Below, piece by piece: positions 37,011 through 50,400 of a DNA stretch of 64,000 nucleotides (its first letter is position 1; each line of letters begins with the position of its first letter). Source of the DNA: Diorhabda sublineata (lineage: Eukaryota > Arthropoda > Insecta > Coleoptera > Chrysomelidae). A model generated the notes under the pieces. That model had not been told where the DNA came from, searched no databases, and saw only the letters and a program-made list of their open reading frames with translations. A program made the position numbers and the translations under genes. The stretch is from contig NC_079476.1 of assembly GCF_026230105.1 (NCBI RefSeq), forward strand, positions 13,344,709 through 13,408,708, given 5' to 3'.

Positions 37011-39981
37011 GCTGAAGGTAAGCTAAATTGTATTAACTTGGACTACCTATTTATACTAAATTTCCCCGCTAATGAACTCAACTAATAATATATAAATTGA
37101 GCTGTAAGGAGTAGGGACAAAACACGTTATAAAGGAACTGGGAACAAAATATTTAATAGAAATTATCTTTTTATGTTTATCAATATTTAACTAGAATCAC
37201 TTACATAAAACTTGGCTCTTTGAGATGTTTTTTAGATTATTTAAAAGAAAGTATAATTGATACATGAGTGGCACTAACCAGCTATATCAAAATATTAGAA
37301 GAATTTTAATTCATGGAAAAAAGTGGTGGTGTATAAAAAATGCAGAAAACGATCAAACTTTTTGAGTTGAAACGAATTGAAGAAAATGACAAACGACAAA
37401 AAACTGTAAAAGTGGATAAAAGAGGATCTGGAACCTAAAAAGGAAAAGAAAAGATTTCTGTGAAAGCTAATAGTGTAGCAATAAATTTACAAAATTTATT
37501 TTTTGGGGATATATGAGAAATCATTAGTGTTTGACTGTCCAGGATAGTTTTTTTGTAACTATCCTATTTATTTGTTGATGTGAAAATAGATTTTGTTCCT
37601 TTTTATATTTATTATGTTAAATCTGGTTAAATTAACGTGATTTTCAACATTTAATTGATATTCATTTGACCATGTATATAACGCAATAAAGTATCTAAAT
37701 AACCTACAAAAATAAAACTAAACACACAACCAATGTATCCTGCTTTAACAACATTCACAAAATCTGTAGGATTTTGGTGATTCTTGTATTCAATTTTGTT
37801 AAATTCAAACAGTATACTATCAAGAGATTTTTATATACTGCAAATATTTTAGTTATAACTAGCACAGTATGTTGTACATCTAAGATGTACAATTATTAGA
37901 ATCATTGAACAACTGTGTAAATATATATTGAAACTGTCGAAAAATCACATGTTTAACACCACTAAAGAACCGACAATGCTTTCCAATAACAAAAAATAAA
38001 ATAACAAGTAAAATATAAAAGTAAAACTATAAGGTTTATACAGAAAATTGCGAATAAAATAATATTAAATTTCACCAGCTTTTAACTTATCTATTTCATA
38101 TTTTCTGAAAATGTAACTGTGAGACTATTTCATATTTCATTTTTGTTAATACACATTTTTGTGGTTTGTGTTACGAAGAAGTGTTTTTCTTTTCTTGATA
38201 TATCAGTAATAAAATTACATAATCGCTACTTTTTATTTAATTATTGAACATGAGAATAGATAAATATTGGAAACAGGCAGACCAATATTGTTCTTTATTA
38301 CACAGTTAATTACTGTTTCCGCGGAAATATTTCTATTAGCAAAGCAATATTTGTTACGTTTTATATATGTGTTGTGTATTCTGAAGAAATATTATTCGTT
38401 CCGTTCTTTTTCATTTTATGCTATTGTATTTTATTTGCTGTATAAACCCAACGTCTAGAGTAGATAAGGTATAGTTGCTAAAATATCAGTTCTTACGTTT
38501 TTATTGTCAGTTCTTGTTCTGGTAATTTATTTTTTTAGATATGCTGTTCAACAATCTTGTACTTGACTAGAAAAATTTTATATCACGATAGATTCGCGTA
38601 ATTCCTATTACAGTAATAAATAAATCAAAATTTAACCGGGAGCACTATTATTAAATAAACTATCAATATATTAAAATAAAATATTCTCAAAAATATCACT
38701 AAATAAAAATCACATATAGCATAAAAATACTTACTTATATAAGTATATGCCACAATTGTTTAAAATGAAAATATTTTTTTATCTAAATTATTTATGTCAG
38801 GTATTTACTGACTGTAAAAATAATAAACAATTGTTGCATAAGCTAAATTATTTTAAATAGCAGTCGGTACATATAAATTATTCTTAATAAAGTGATGTAT
38901 CAGTCTCTATACAAAGCATTTCAATTTTCCGGCCATACGTCAGTTATGAGATAAAAAATATGAACACAAATATTCTTGAATTGTGTTTTAAAATAATGAG
39001 ATATACATTGAATTGTATCACAAACCAGATAGTTCTTCTATTTTTAACCTACTGCTGAATCTACCTATATTACTTTCGGAATATTGGAATATTAAATCAA
39101 TGTTGAAATCGTTTACAACAAAAGCTTCTACAGCTGCATTTTATTCACCTTCACAACACAGATGCTTAAGAAAAATATTTATATTCCTATATTGATTGTG
39201 GAAAATTATTATAAAAATAAAACACATAATACTTTTCACCATAAAATTAAAAATAAAGCCAAAAGTTGAGCCCTAATTAAGCTATTGGGTGAAAGAGTAA
39301 AAAGTTGATAAAATCTAGTCAAGAAAAAATTGAAAAATATAATAGTCATGACGTCTTCTTTAAGAGTATTGTACGCTTGTTTTTAAAGCGTTGAGTAGTT
39401 TATTTGATGGATTGAAATTGAATTAATGAATAATGTATTTTCCTTCGGGAATTAAACCAAGGAACTCGAGCTGGAAAGGCAGAAAGCACTTCTTCACTGA
39501 TATATAGAAAATGCAGCTTAATTGAATGATCAATTATTTTAACAGTTTCTCCATTGATCCATTAATTGTCATCAAAATTGTGTGTGATATTTCAAGTTAA
39601 TAAAGAAAAATTCCATACAGTCAATGGAGGTGACTTAACTGAATGTTTTAATGGAGATGTTCTTAACCTAAGCAGTGGTATCAGCTGCACGACTGAATCA
39701 CTGCCTGTTACTTTAAATAGACTATTAGTTGACCAGGGTTAAAGCATTTTAAAATGGTGAAAAATAAAAACAAAGTAGTAGAATGAAACCCATTAGAATA
39801 GGAAGAGAATATAACAAAAATGGAAGAAAAATTATTCACCGGCGATGGCCGGGAAATGGAAGGGGGAGTTTTTATGGGCAAAAATTGTTTATCTGGATTT
39901 GCGGTAAAATTACTAGTACCATGGAAAAAAGTTAAATAGCAAAGTTGTAGGTATTAAAAAAATTCTACAACTTTTGAATAT
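37011..39981. other. Non-coding, no recognised feature
   Basis: AT-rich DNA with short open frames lacking similarity. No repeat ends or RNA genes seen. Confidence 0.45.
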
Positions 39982-40713
39982 AACCTCAAAATGTATGTGG
40001 AAAATTCAAATAACTTAGTTTCTTCTTATCTTAAAAAAAGATTTTTTTCATGAAATTCAGTGGAAGCTCAACTTTTCATGTCCCAAACACCCAATATTTT
40101 TTATTTAATTAAAATATATTTTCTTTACCTTCTTTTGTCTTTATAATTAAAAAAGCACCCTAATATTCAATCTAAAATTCTCATGTCAATATATCGGCTT
40201 TTTGTTCCTTAAAATCTGTTCTTTCTAGTGTGTGTGTAAAAAAATAGGTATTATCATAGGAAATTTTCTCAGAACTGCAAAAAATCGAATCAGAAATTTT
40301 TTTAATTCCACCTTAATTACTTGATCGAAAATCGTGAGATTCCATGTTACATTAATAAAAATTAGTAATTAAAGTGAAAAAGTTTCATAAATAGCTAAAA
40401 ATTGGTTATAATAAATTTTCGGATTTTTTTCCTTTCTTTATTCATTTTTGAGAAAACTTACCATAGTAATATAAATTTTTTCACGCCATCAAAAACTATA
40501 GATTTCAACAAACAAAAAGCCTTTTCTTTAAAAAAAAAGAATGAGAATTTTCAATCGAGTCAAAATAAGTTGAGAAATTAAACATTTTAAATAAAAAAAA
40601 TACTGTGCGTTTGGGACATGAACAGGAAAATTTCAACAAAATAATTTTTCAAGAGATAAAAATAAAAAACCAAAATTTATTTATTTTGAATTTTTCACAT
40701 TTATTTTGAGGTT
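39982..40713. repeat. Large diverged foldback (inverted repeat about 730 bp)
   Basis: The left arm begins AACCTCAAAATGTATGTGGA and includes TTCATGTCCCAAACACCCA and GGCTTTTTGTTCCTTAAAAT. The right arm, reverse-complemented, begins AACCTCAAAATAAATGTGAA and includes TTCATGTCCCAAACGCACA and GGCTTTTTGTTTGTTGAAAT in the same order and spacing. Each arm is about 290-350 bp, meeting near 40380. The arms are diverged but collinear, so this is an old foldback-type element or an inverted duplication. No coding content. Confidence 0.75.
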
Positions 40714-41493
40714 ACGTGTAATTATGTCTAGGTATTACTTACCCGTAAATTATTGTTTATTTCATTTTTGTTACATTCTCACCTTTTTTATAATGGGTAT
40801 GATTCAACTATTGTTTTGTTTGTTTCAAAAATGGTTAAACCTGGACTATAGGTAGGTTATTCTCAGTATATTTTCAAGAATAAAATGACACTATAACAGT
40901 GTCTTAGTATTCTTATGTTGAATAATTGCCCATGTGTATAGACAGTAAATTGAAGTTGCATTTTCTATATGATTACTTGTTGCAGTTTATGATCTAGATA
41001 CTAAGGCACTAACAAATAAAGAGAAACAGCTAAAAGTAACTTAAAGAGCCATAGTGAAAAGTTGTATGATAAAAATGTTTAATCAACTTAAATAGGCTCC
41101 TGCTGTATTGATTCAATAGTAAAATTTTGCTCTTAGAATAAACAATGTTATTATAAATAAAGCTATTTAAAATTGGGAATCTACAGGTGAATGTGCTAGA
41201 AAAAGAAGTATACCCAAGAATAAAAAATGTACTCATTTACATTTTTTTAAAAGTACAATTATATTTCAGATAATTTATTCACAAGCTTATAAGAGGAGTC
41301 GGCCAAAAGTACAGGAATATATTATCATGTACTTAAGTACCTATTTGCAGTCCTATCTGGTTTATATTAAGCTTTTTTTTGGAAATATTTAATTTGAAAC
41401 AACAGCATATGTTTTTCTCATAATATTCTTTTGCAGCTCAAAAAATAATTAAGAAACATTCCCGACGAATGACCTGATACAATTTGTTATAAA

Positions 41494-44400
41494 TTAACAA
41501 TTATGTACCACAGTGTTATTATTTAATAACATAGGAGTTTCACTGTTGGAATTCTCGTCTGGGAGTTGATCTGCATTGGAATTTGGATCAAATCCTGGAT
41601 TTAGAATAATATTAGGTACTAGTTCTATTATTTCATGTTCCTCCACAACTGCGAAAATAGAAGAGAATTACATAAAAAGTTGTGTTTATTGGGGTTTGAT
41701 TTATAATACGAAATTGGCATCACTACAATAACATATAATGTGGTGGAAATGAAAAAAATAAGGATAGGGTTTATTTATTCAAATTTATATAAAGAAGAAA
41801 TAAAACTCAATAGCTTTAATTATTTTCAAAAATATTTTTGAAAAATTGTGGATCTGATAAAAACCAAATTTTACGAGGTGTGACAAGAAATATTGTGAAT
41901 TAATTTAGTCAAAAGGTAACATAAAATTTGTAGTACTGCCCTCGACTAACAATGAACTTATTCCAACATTTTGGTTGTGCTAAAGTTGGTGACATGAGAG
42001 GACAGACAAGAAAACCTTTTAGATTTGATTAGATGTGCTATGGCGTAAAGGCCGTGAATCTATCTCGCTAACACTTTGACTTATTGAACTATTGTGTACC
42101 CCGGACTGTTTACCTGTCAGGTACCAACGACTTTGCAAAGTGAGCTCCCTGTCTGGGGGCTATGCGGCTTACCTCTTCTGGCTTTAAGAAGCTTGAATGT
42201 AAATACCACAACTTTTGTCTTTGCATAGCCTCGCACTCATAAAGGAGATGTTTCTTTTGGTTCTTTTTAGAAACGACAAGAGCTGTCGGGAGTTTCTCGA
42301 TGTTATTCACCGAACAGTCTCTTGTGAGGGTGAACAGTTTTTTTTGCAGTCCCCACTTTACCAACTTGTAATTTATCGAAATTATGATTTTTTTACAATT
42401 TTTTTATGTTCTTGAAAAGTCAATAAACATCATATAAAAAAAGTATAGTATTTTTTACCTTAGTTTCAAAAATGCCTGAAATTTAGGCTTTTAGACCAGA
42501 CCACCTCCTTAAGAAATAAAATATACAGACATGAACGACTGACGCTTACATAATAACTTTTATCTTAATAAACTTCCGGTATAGGTAATGCTTAAAAAAA
42601 ATGTTAAATAACAGATTCCATTTGTGCTATAAAATACTGGGTGTTCCATTTTAAGGAAGAATAAAAATGAAAGGTTGGAATTTCCGTCCACCCTGTATGC
42701 AATAAACTAATTAAAATTTAATTGAATATGGAGATATTGTATCATATAACAAAACTCTGTTAGGTTAAATAACATTTTTTTCCTCGACGTACTGTAAGCT
42801 ATAGGGCGTTGATTTATCTACGAATTCTACGATATTCACATAAATGTATTTCTTGTATATGAATTCTGTAACTATAGAAACATTGTGAGCAGATACTGGA
42901 AAATAATTGGATTAATAATAAGAATCGTGTTGACTTACCTCCTGGTACTTTGCATTCTTGATAGAGTAAAAAACATGTACCTAAGCCCAATAGTACAAGA
43001 GTACCCATGACTATTCCAACAGCAATTGCCCAAACTGTCGTATCGAATTTATCAGCACTGTCAAAAAAATGTCGGGCTAGTTCTGAAATAATGTAGACAC
43101 ATATAATTAATGTTATTATTACAAAAAAAAGTTAGTTTGTGGTTGAATTGATCAGGTATGGTGAATATAGCAGGAACTCTCATAATTCATTAATTATAGA
43201 TGCAAAGACATGAATCTCTACATGCATTTTTACATTAACTCATATAAAATGTGAAAAGAAAGAATTAATTAGATATGAGAACTGCAGACTTATAAGCTTA
43301 TTACTTGTAGTATATCGCGACATATTGGAAAATTTAAGAAAATCGTAGATAACGAAAAGAGGAAATTTATATAAAAAAGACCGTTGAGAATCGGTGGGAA
43401 GAATAAAATTTAATAATACCGGTAAGAATGAATAACATTAGGCACTAACTCGAAGTTACTCGAACCAAATATGTTGTGCATTTTATTGATAGGGCCTCAA
43501 AAGAATCAGTTTTTGTCATTCACGTCATTTGGTAACCCAGTGACATGGCGCGAATCTACCAATCACATAAGCGATTGTTATTTTTACTTCACCAATATCA
43601 AAGGCTTTTCGAGGAAATCGAAGCATACGGTAAAATACGCGGAGGTGTCTTCTGTAACAAAAACAATCCCTCAATTGGAATAAGTTCCTGTGCCTTCTCC
43701 AGTTTATGTGCTGGAAAAAGTTCATGCAGTTCTGAAAGCGAAGAAATTGGAAAAGAATTCACAACTCCTGACAGTACACAAGCTCCGCATTTCATTAACC
43801 AACTGAAGCTTAATGATCTCATAATAGATTTGGACTAAGTGGAATCGATGGAACGATCAGTATAATTTAATGTTTTAAGATGATTTCATGCAAATGTTGG
43901 CTGCGGCTCCGCTTTAGATAGCCCATACGAAAGTCCAATTTTGGCACCCTCTCTCCAACATATCGGCCGGTATTTCACGAATAAATGCTTCAATATTGGC
44001 TTCCAGTGCATCAATCGTTGCTGGTTTATCCCTGTAGACATAAGTCTTAACATGGCCCCTCGATAAATAGTCCAAAGGCGTTAAATCACCCGATCTAGGC
44101 GGTCAATTGACGGGCCCCAACCGTGACAAACTGTTCACAGAAGGCAGCTCTCGATTTGGCCATTGTTTCGCGTACCGTGTGGCATGTGGCACCGTCTTGT
44201 TGAATCCACATGTCAAGCATGTCCAATTCTTCCATTTTGAGCAAAAAAAAAATCATCAATCATCATACAGTATCGCTCGCCATTCACAGTAACGTTCCGG
44301 CCATCGTCACTTTTGAAGAAGTACAGCCCGATGATGCCACGGGCCCATAATCCACACCAAACAGTGACTTTTTCGGGATGCATTGGTAGCTTTTGCAATG

Positions 44401-47400
44401 CTTCTGGCTGGTCTTTACTCCAGATGCGACAATTTTGATTTTTGACGTATCCCTTCAACCAGAAATGAGCTTGATCGCTGAACACAATTTTTCTAGAAAA
44501 AAGTGGATCTCCCTCCAACTTTGCCAGTGCCCATTCTCCAAATGTTAGACGTTGTGGGAGATCGTGTGGCTTCAATTCTTGCACCAGCCGTGTCTAACAG
44601 GCCCAATTGCTGCGAACGGTGGCGAAATATTTCACGGTGCTCACTGTACGTTTGCGTGTTAGTGGTTAATTGTCCAATAGTGTAAACTGGGTTCGAAATT
44701 TAGTCACAAGCTTCCGAATAGTTACCTCAGTAGGCCGACCAAACTGCTCATAAATTGGAAGAAATGCGCGATGCACTCTCTTAACAGAGCATGAATTTTG
44801 ATAGTAAAATTCAATAATTTGCAAGTGTTGTTCGTTAGTAAGTCAATTCATGATTAAAGTATAGACCAAACTGAACAAGTTTGACAATGACAGAAGACTC
44901 GATTCACGCGTGATCTGTCAAAAACAGTGTTGCCAAAAAGATACCAGCAAAAACATCACTCGTTTAAACTAGTGTTAGAAAAGATATAATACTGCAAACA
45001 CCAATGGTAAATCTGTGCTGATATGAAAGTTGTTGCTTTGGTTTTAAGAATACAAATTGGCTACACAAAGATGGAACTGGTTTGAAATTTTTGAAAAGAA
45101 AAATTTCCTTATTTGAATGAGGCTAAAATAAAAGAAGGTATATTTGTTGATCCCGATGTCGAAAAATTGATAATGATCCGGCATCAGTTACGACTTCAAA
45201 TGAAAAAGAGAGAGAAGCTTGGCTGGAGTTTGTCAAAGTTACTAAAAACTTGTTGGGTAACTACAGATCTCCTCAATATTCTGACCTCAAAAAAATGCTC
45301 AATGCATATTATAAATTGGATTGTAATATGTTCTTCAAAATACACGTTTTACATTCCCACATAAAATTTTTTCCTCAAAATATGGGCGCTTTAAGTGGCG
45401 GACATGGGGTGCACTACAAGGGAAAATGGGAACCAGCAATGCTTGCAAACTATTGTTGGTCTTTAATTAGAGACAACATCTTAAACAATATTAGGTATGC
45501 AGATGACCCTGTAATACTAGCCCACACCATTCAAGATATTCAACAGCTATTAAACAGAGTAAATATTATCAGAGAAAATTACGAACTACAGTAAAACGAA
45601 ATTCATGATAATATCGAAAACTCGTATTAATAATGTCGCTGTCAATTAATAACCAACCTATAGAGAGAGTACACCGTTTTAAGTATTTGGGAAGCTGGCT
45701 GAATGACGAGTGATACCCAGATGAAGAAATTAAGACAAGAATAGAGATAGCCAGAAGAACGTTTTTTAAATTAAAGTCGCTTCTCACAAGTAATGACCTT
45801 AACCTGAGAGCACGCTGGAGAATAACACAATGCTACGTTTTGACTACCCTACTTTATGGTGTTGAGAGCTGGACTTTGAAGGTATCCAGCATGCGTAAGG
45901 TGGTAGCTTTTGAAGTGTGATTCTTTAGACGGATCCTTAAAATACCATGGACGGATCGGGTGAACAGAGAACGAGAACTATTAACCATTGTAAAGAGAAG
46001 AAAAGCTTCCTACTTTGATCATATTTTTAGAAATCAAAAATATGCCTTGTTACAGCTGATAATGGAAGGGGAGATAGAAGGCAGGCGTGGCCTGGGTAGA
46101 AAAAGATTTTCATGATTAAAAAACCTTCGAGATTGGTTCCATGTACGTGATGCTGATACGCATGACTGAAGATCGTGAGGAATTCCAAAGGATGATTGGC
46201 AACCTTCATTAGAATGAAGCAGGCATTGGAAGAAGAATTAGAGATACTCCGGACTCCGATTATAGGAGACATGTGAAATGGTCTAAGAAAACATGTTTTT
46301 TTGAGGCTGATAATACAACTGGTGTTTCATAAATACTTTCAAAACAATACATTTATTTCTCTCAAAGATGTGACGAGATCCCAATTTTTTTCTACCTTTC
46401 TTATTTATTTTTTTATAAGAGTTCTGAGTCACATAATCTTATACACGAGGAAAAAAATGATAATTTTTTTGTTACCAAGTGTAATTGAAAGATGAACACT
46501 TACCTAATTCTGTATATTCACACAACGTCGTACCATACACTTCAGTAATAGCTCCTCGTCCTAACTGATTCGTAGCCCATATTCTAAATTGGTATGTTGT
46601 ATTAGGTTCAAGTTTGTAAACTTCAATTTGTCTCTGAAAATTGGATTATCCATAGGAACATTGCATATTGTGTTGTATATTGAATCGACAACAAGTTTGA
46701 CAAACGTATTTGGTAATTGAATTGTAAAAGTAACATAAGTGACGATTTTATCAATGAACCATTTACTTCTATATATCAAATTTTGGGTTTCTTAGACTGT
46801 TCATAGCAATACAATTCTGCAACTACTGATAACTTACTGAATTCTGGGGGATGTGATTTGGTGAAATAGGCATCCAACTGTTATTAGTATAACCTAGTCG
46901 ATACTGAGCTGTGAAATTTATAATTGGGTATCCACCTGTACCATCCACTTCCCATAATAAAAGTGCAAGGATTGTACTAGGCCTTACAACTACGTTAGAC
47001 AAACGAGGCGGTGGAGCTGAAATACACCAGTAATATTCAATTTATAAACATAAGAAAAAAAAATTTTACTTGTGATCCGCCGTAGGTAGTTGAGTATATT
47101 ATGCCTACATGTTTTGGCTGTCGAAACACCTTGATGGGTCGAAGATGTGGATTAAATTCAAATGTAATAGAATGTCTAGACTATTTAGAATTATAATGTA
47201 ATTTAATATGTAGATCTTATAAACAGGAAAAAAAAAATTATATTACGAGGATATATTGAAAAATTCTTAACCTACTATAGAACCGAACAAAATTTCAATG
47301 TCAAAATATTTGACTACTCAACATATTCTCCTCTTAATTGGATACATTTATTACAGCGAACCAGCAACGTCTCTAGACCTTTCAAAAAAAAGTTTCTTTT

Positions 47401-50400
47401 TGCTCTGCAAAACAGACCTCCACAGCTTTTATAACCTCCTCGTTGGAAAAAAAATTACGACCGTTTAAACTTTTTTTCAGTTGAGGAAAGAGATGATAGT
47501 CGGACGGAGCCAAATATGGTGAATAAGGGGGTGTTCTAGTAATTCAAACCCTAAATCACTAATTTTTTGCATGGCAACATGAGATTTGTGTGCAGGGGCG
47601 TTGTCCTGCAAAAACAAAACACCTTTGGATAGCCATCCGCGTCTTTTCCCTTCAATTTTTTCTCGTAGAGTGGTCAGTAATGTAGAATAGTAATCTCCAG
47701 TTATTGTTCTACCTTATTCAAAAAATCAATCATGATTACTCCATGGCAATCCGAAAAAACTGAAGCAAGAACTTTTCCAGCAGATTTTTGGACACGAAAC
47801 TTAGGTCTTGGACAACCAGAGTGTCGCCATTCCATCGATTGTTGCTTTGTTTCTGGATCTTAGAAATGTACCCAAATCTCATCTATAGTAACAATTCGGT
47901 TTAAGAAGTTTATATCGTTTTCAAATCGAGCACAGATCGAACGCGATGCTTCTACCCTTGCACGCTTTTGGTCAACATTCAAACATTTGGGGATCCATTT
48001 TGCAGCAATTTTTCTCATGTCCAAATTGACGTAAACTATATGATGAACGCGTTCGTATGAAATATTCAGTGCTTCAGATATCCGTTTTAGCCCAATTCGA
48101 CGGTCTGATAAAATCATGCCATGAACTGCATCGATATTTTCGGGGACTGACACAGAAACTGGCCTTCCCGATCGGTCATCATCTTCAATGGAAAATTTAC
48201 CTCTTTTGAAACTTGCAGTCCAATTTTTTACGGTCGCATACGAAGGACATTGATCACCAAGGGTATTAAGCATATCTTCGTAAATCTGCTTACCTCTTAA
48301 CCTTATTAAATACAGGTACTTGATGATGGCTCAATACTCGATTTTCACAATTTCGGTGGACATTTTTTTCTTTTAATTTATTGCGTAGCTCTGGTTTACT
48401 TTTTCTGTCTCAAACTTTACACTGACTAAGTTATTGTTCGATGCTATGGTAATGCAATATTTTGTTTATGCATGGAACTGGTCTAGGCTAACTAGATATC
48501 AATACATCCTCGTATATTATATTTGTTTATGCACGTAAAATTCTGCTTGATTTTGTATAAAACCGAACATATTCTGTTTAGAAGTCACAATCTCATCATG
48601 CGGGTACTGGCATCAAATATGTTCCGTCATCTTAACTAAAGCCAAACATTTGCTCCTCCAATGTGGCTGGGTGGAGTAACATAGGCAACTAGAGTATTAA
48701 CATCTTAATAATATCAAAACCTGAATCAGTTTTCACAGAATTTCCTGCTACCAAAGAAAATAAAGATGTGGGAGAGTTTCACGTTGTTATAGTAGACGAT
48801 GCATGTAATATGAGAAAAGCTTTCACTTTGTTGCCTGAGAAATATCCTCATCTTGGTGCTTTACGATGTTTATGTCACTGCAGTTGTTGTGTAATGACAT
48901 ACTCAGGTGCAAATCATCACAAGCATTCACAAACAGTTCCACAGAAACTGCCAAAACTATTGAAAATTTTCATATACTGAATGCCTTATTCAGTAAGATA
49001 AACACAGAAAAAATATAAACATCACGTTGAAAACTTAAGTCAAAACTCGTTGGAGGAGTTTTTTTGACACCTTCAAAAGCCTCCTTGCTTGCATGATAAT
49101 ACTACAAACATTAGCAGTAAATAAGCAGACAGCAAACTGTTAACCAAAAGAATTACAAACTCATATGTTGTATGATAACATTTTTTGGGTTCGTGTTGAG
49201 AAACTAATCTTGATTTTATATCCTATTTTAGTTTTATGCCTTCAATACTCTGCAGAAAACATTGAAGGGTGTGTTACTTGAATCCTCTGAACAACCAGGA
49301 GGCAGAGATGACCGTCTGAGGCGCGGACTCAGCAGGGCGGGTTGCCGATGGTAGTGGTAGTGAAACAAAAATACTATCCTAAACTTCAAACAAAAAAAGG
49401 GTTGAGACTACCCCACCCCAAAATCCTGGAAAAAAGAAAAGAGAATACACGGGCAAAGACACCGCCTCAAACTCTAAGAGGGGCACTTACGCGGTTGCCG
49501 CCAAGCTCGTTCCCTGAAACTGTTTCAGCGCGGACGAACAAACTTCAGTGGAGGAGACACTAGTGGATGAGATGTTCTCTGGATGGGAGCATAAGATCCA
49601 TTTTAGGGGCATCCACTTTCGGCCAGGACTAATTATGGTCGACTGTGGAACACCACAGCAAAGTGTTCCGGGGACTGGCAGAGTTACACCTGAAAATCAC
49701 TGCCTACAACAAAGAAATTAGAGAAGCAAAGCGACAAAGCTTCAGAAAATTCTGCGAGGAAATTTACTCTACACCTGCGGCCTCAAGAACATACAAAGTC
49801 TTGGCGAAGGGTAAAGACAATACAACCATGGCATTGAGGAAACTGGATGGCAACTTCACGGAGAGTGAGAAGGACAGAGTACAGCTCTTGCTAAAGACTC
49901 ACTTTTCGGAAAGCAGTGATCCAGTCTCAGAAAACAAAAGGACAGAATATAGCAAAAATGCAATTGAAAAATGTTTTCATTTCAATCTAGAGAAGAACTA
50001 TCGCAAAAAGGAGATCATCATTCTGTCCGATAGTTAAACAGCCATTAGAGCTCTAAGCTCCGATATCATAAAACCCAAACTCATTTGGAATTATCTAGAA
50101 CAATTAAATGAACTAGACAAGAAAAATAAAATTACCCTACAATGGATTTCGGGACAAACCGGAGAGAAGGGATTTTAAATAGCTGATAAGCTCGCTAAAG
50201 AAGCGGGGGGAGACAAGCCCTTGATAGGACCTGAACCCTTCTGTGGTATCAGCTACAAAGCAATGGAAAAAGCGCTGGAAAAGAAAGTAGATAGGATCAA
50301 AACCAATTATTCGGACAACCTACAAGGGCTGAGACAGGCAAAGACTCTTCTGGAAAACTATAACCAAAGTAGATCTGCAGAATGTATCAACCTAAGTAAG

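Noticed and set aside
39670..39683. AAGCAGTGGTATCA, identical to the start of a common cDNA-library adaptor
   Set aside because: The match stops after 14 bases and the surrounding sequence is ordinary genomic DNA, so adaptor contamination is unlikely.
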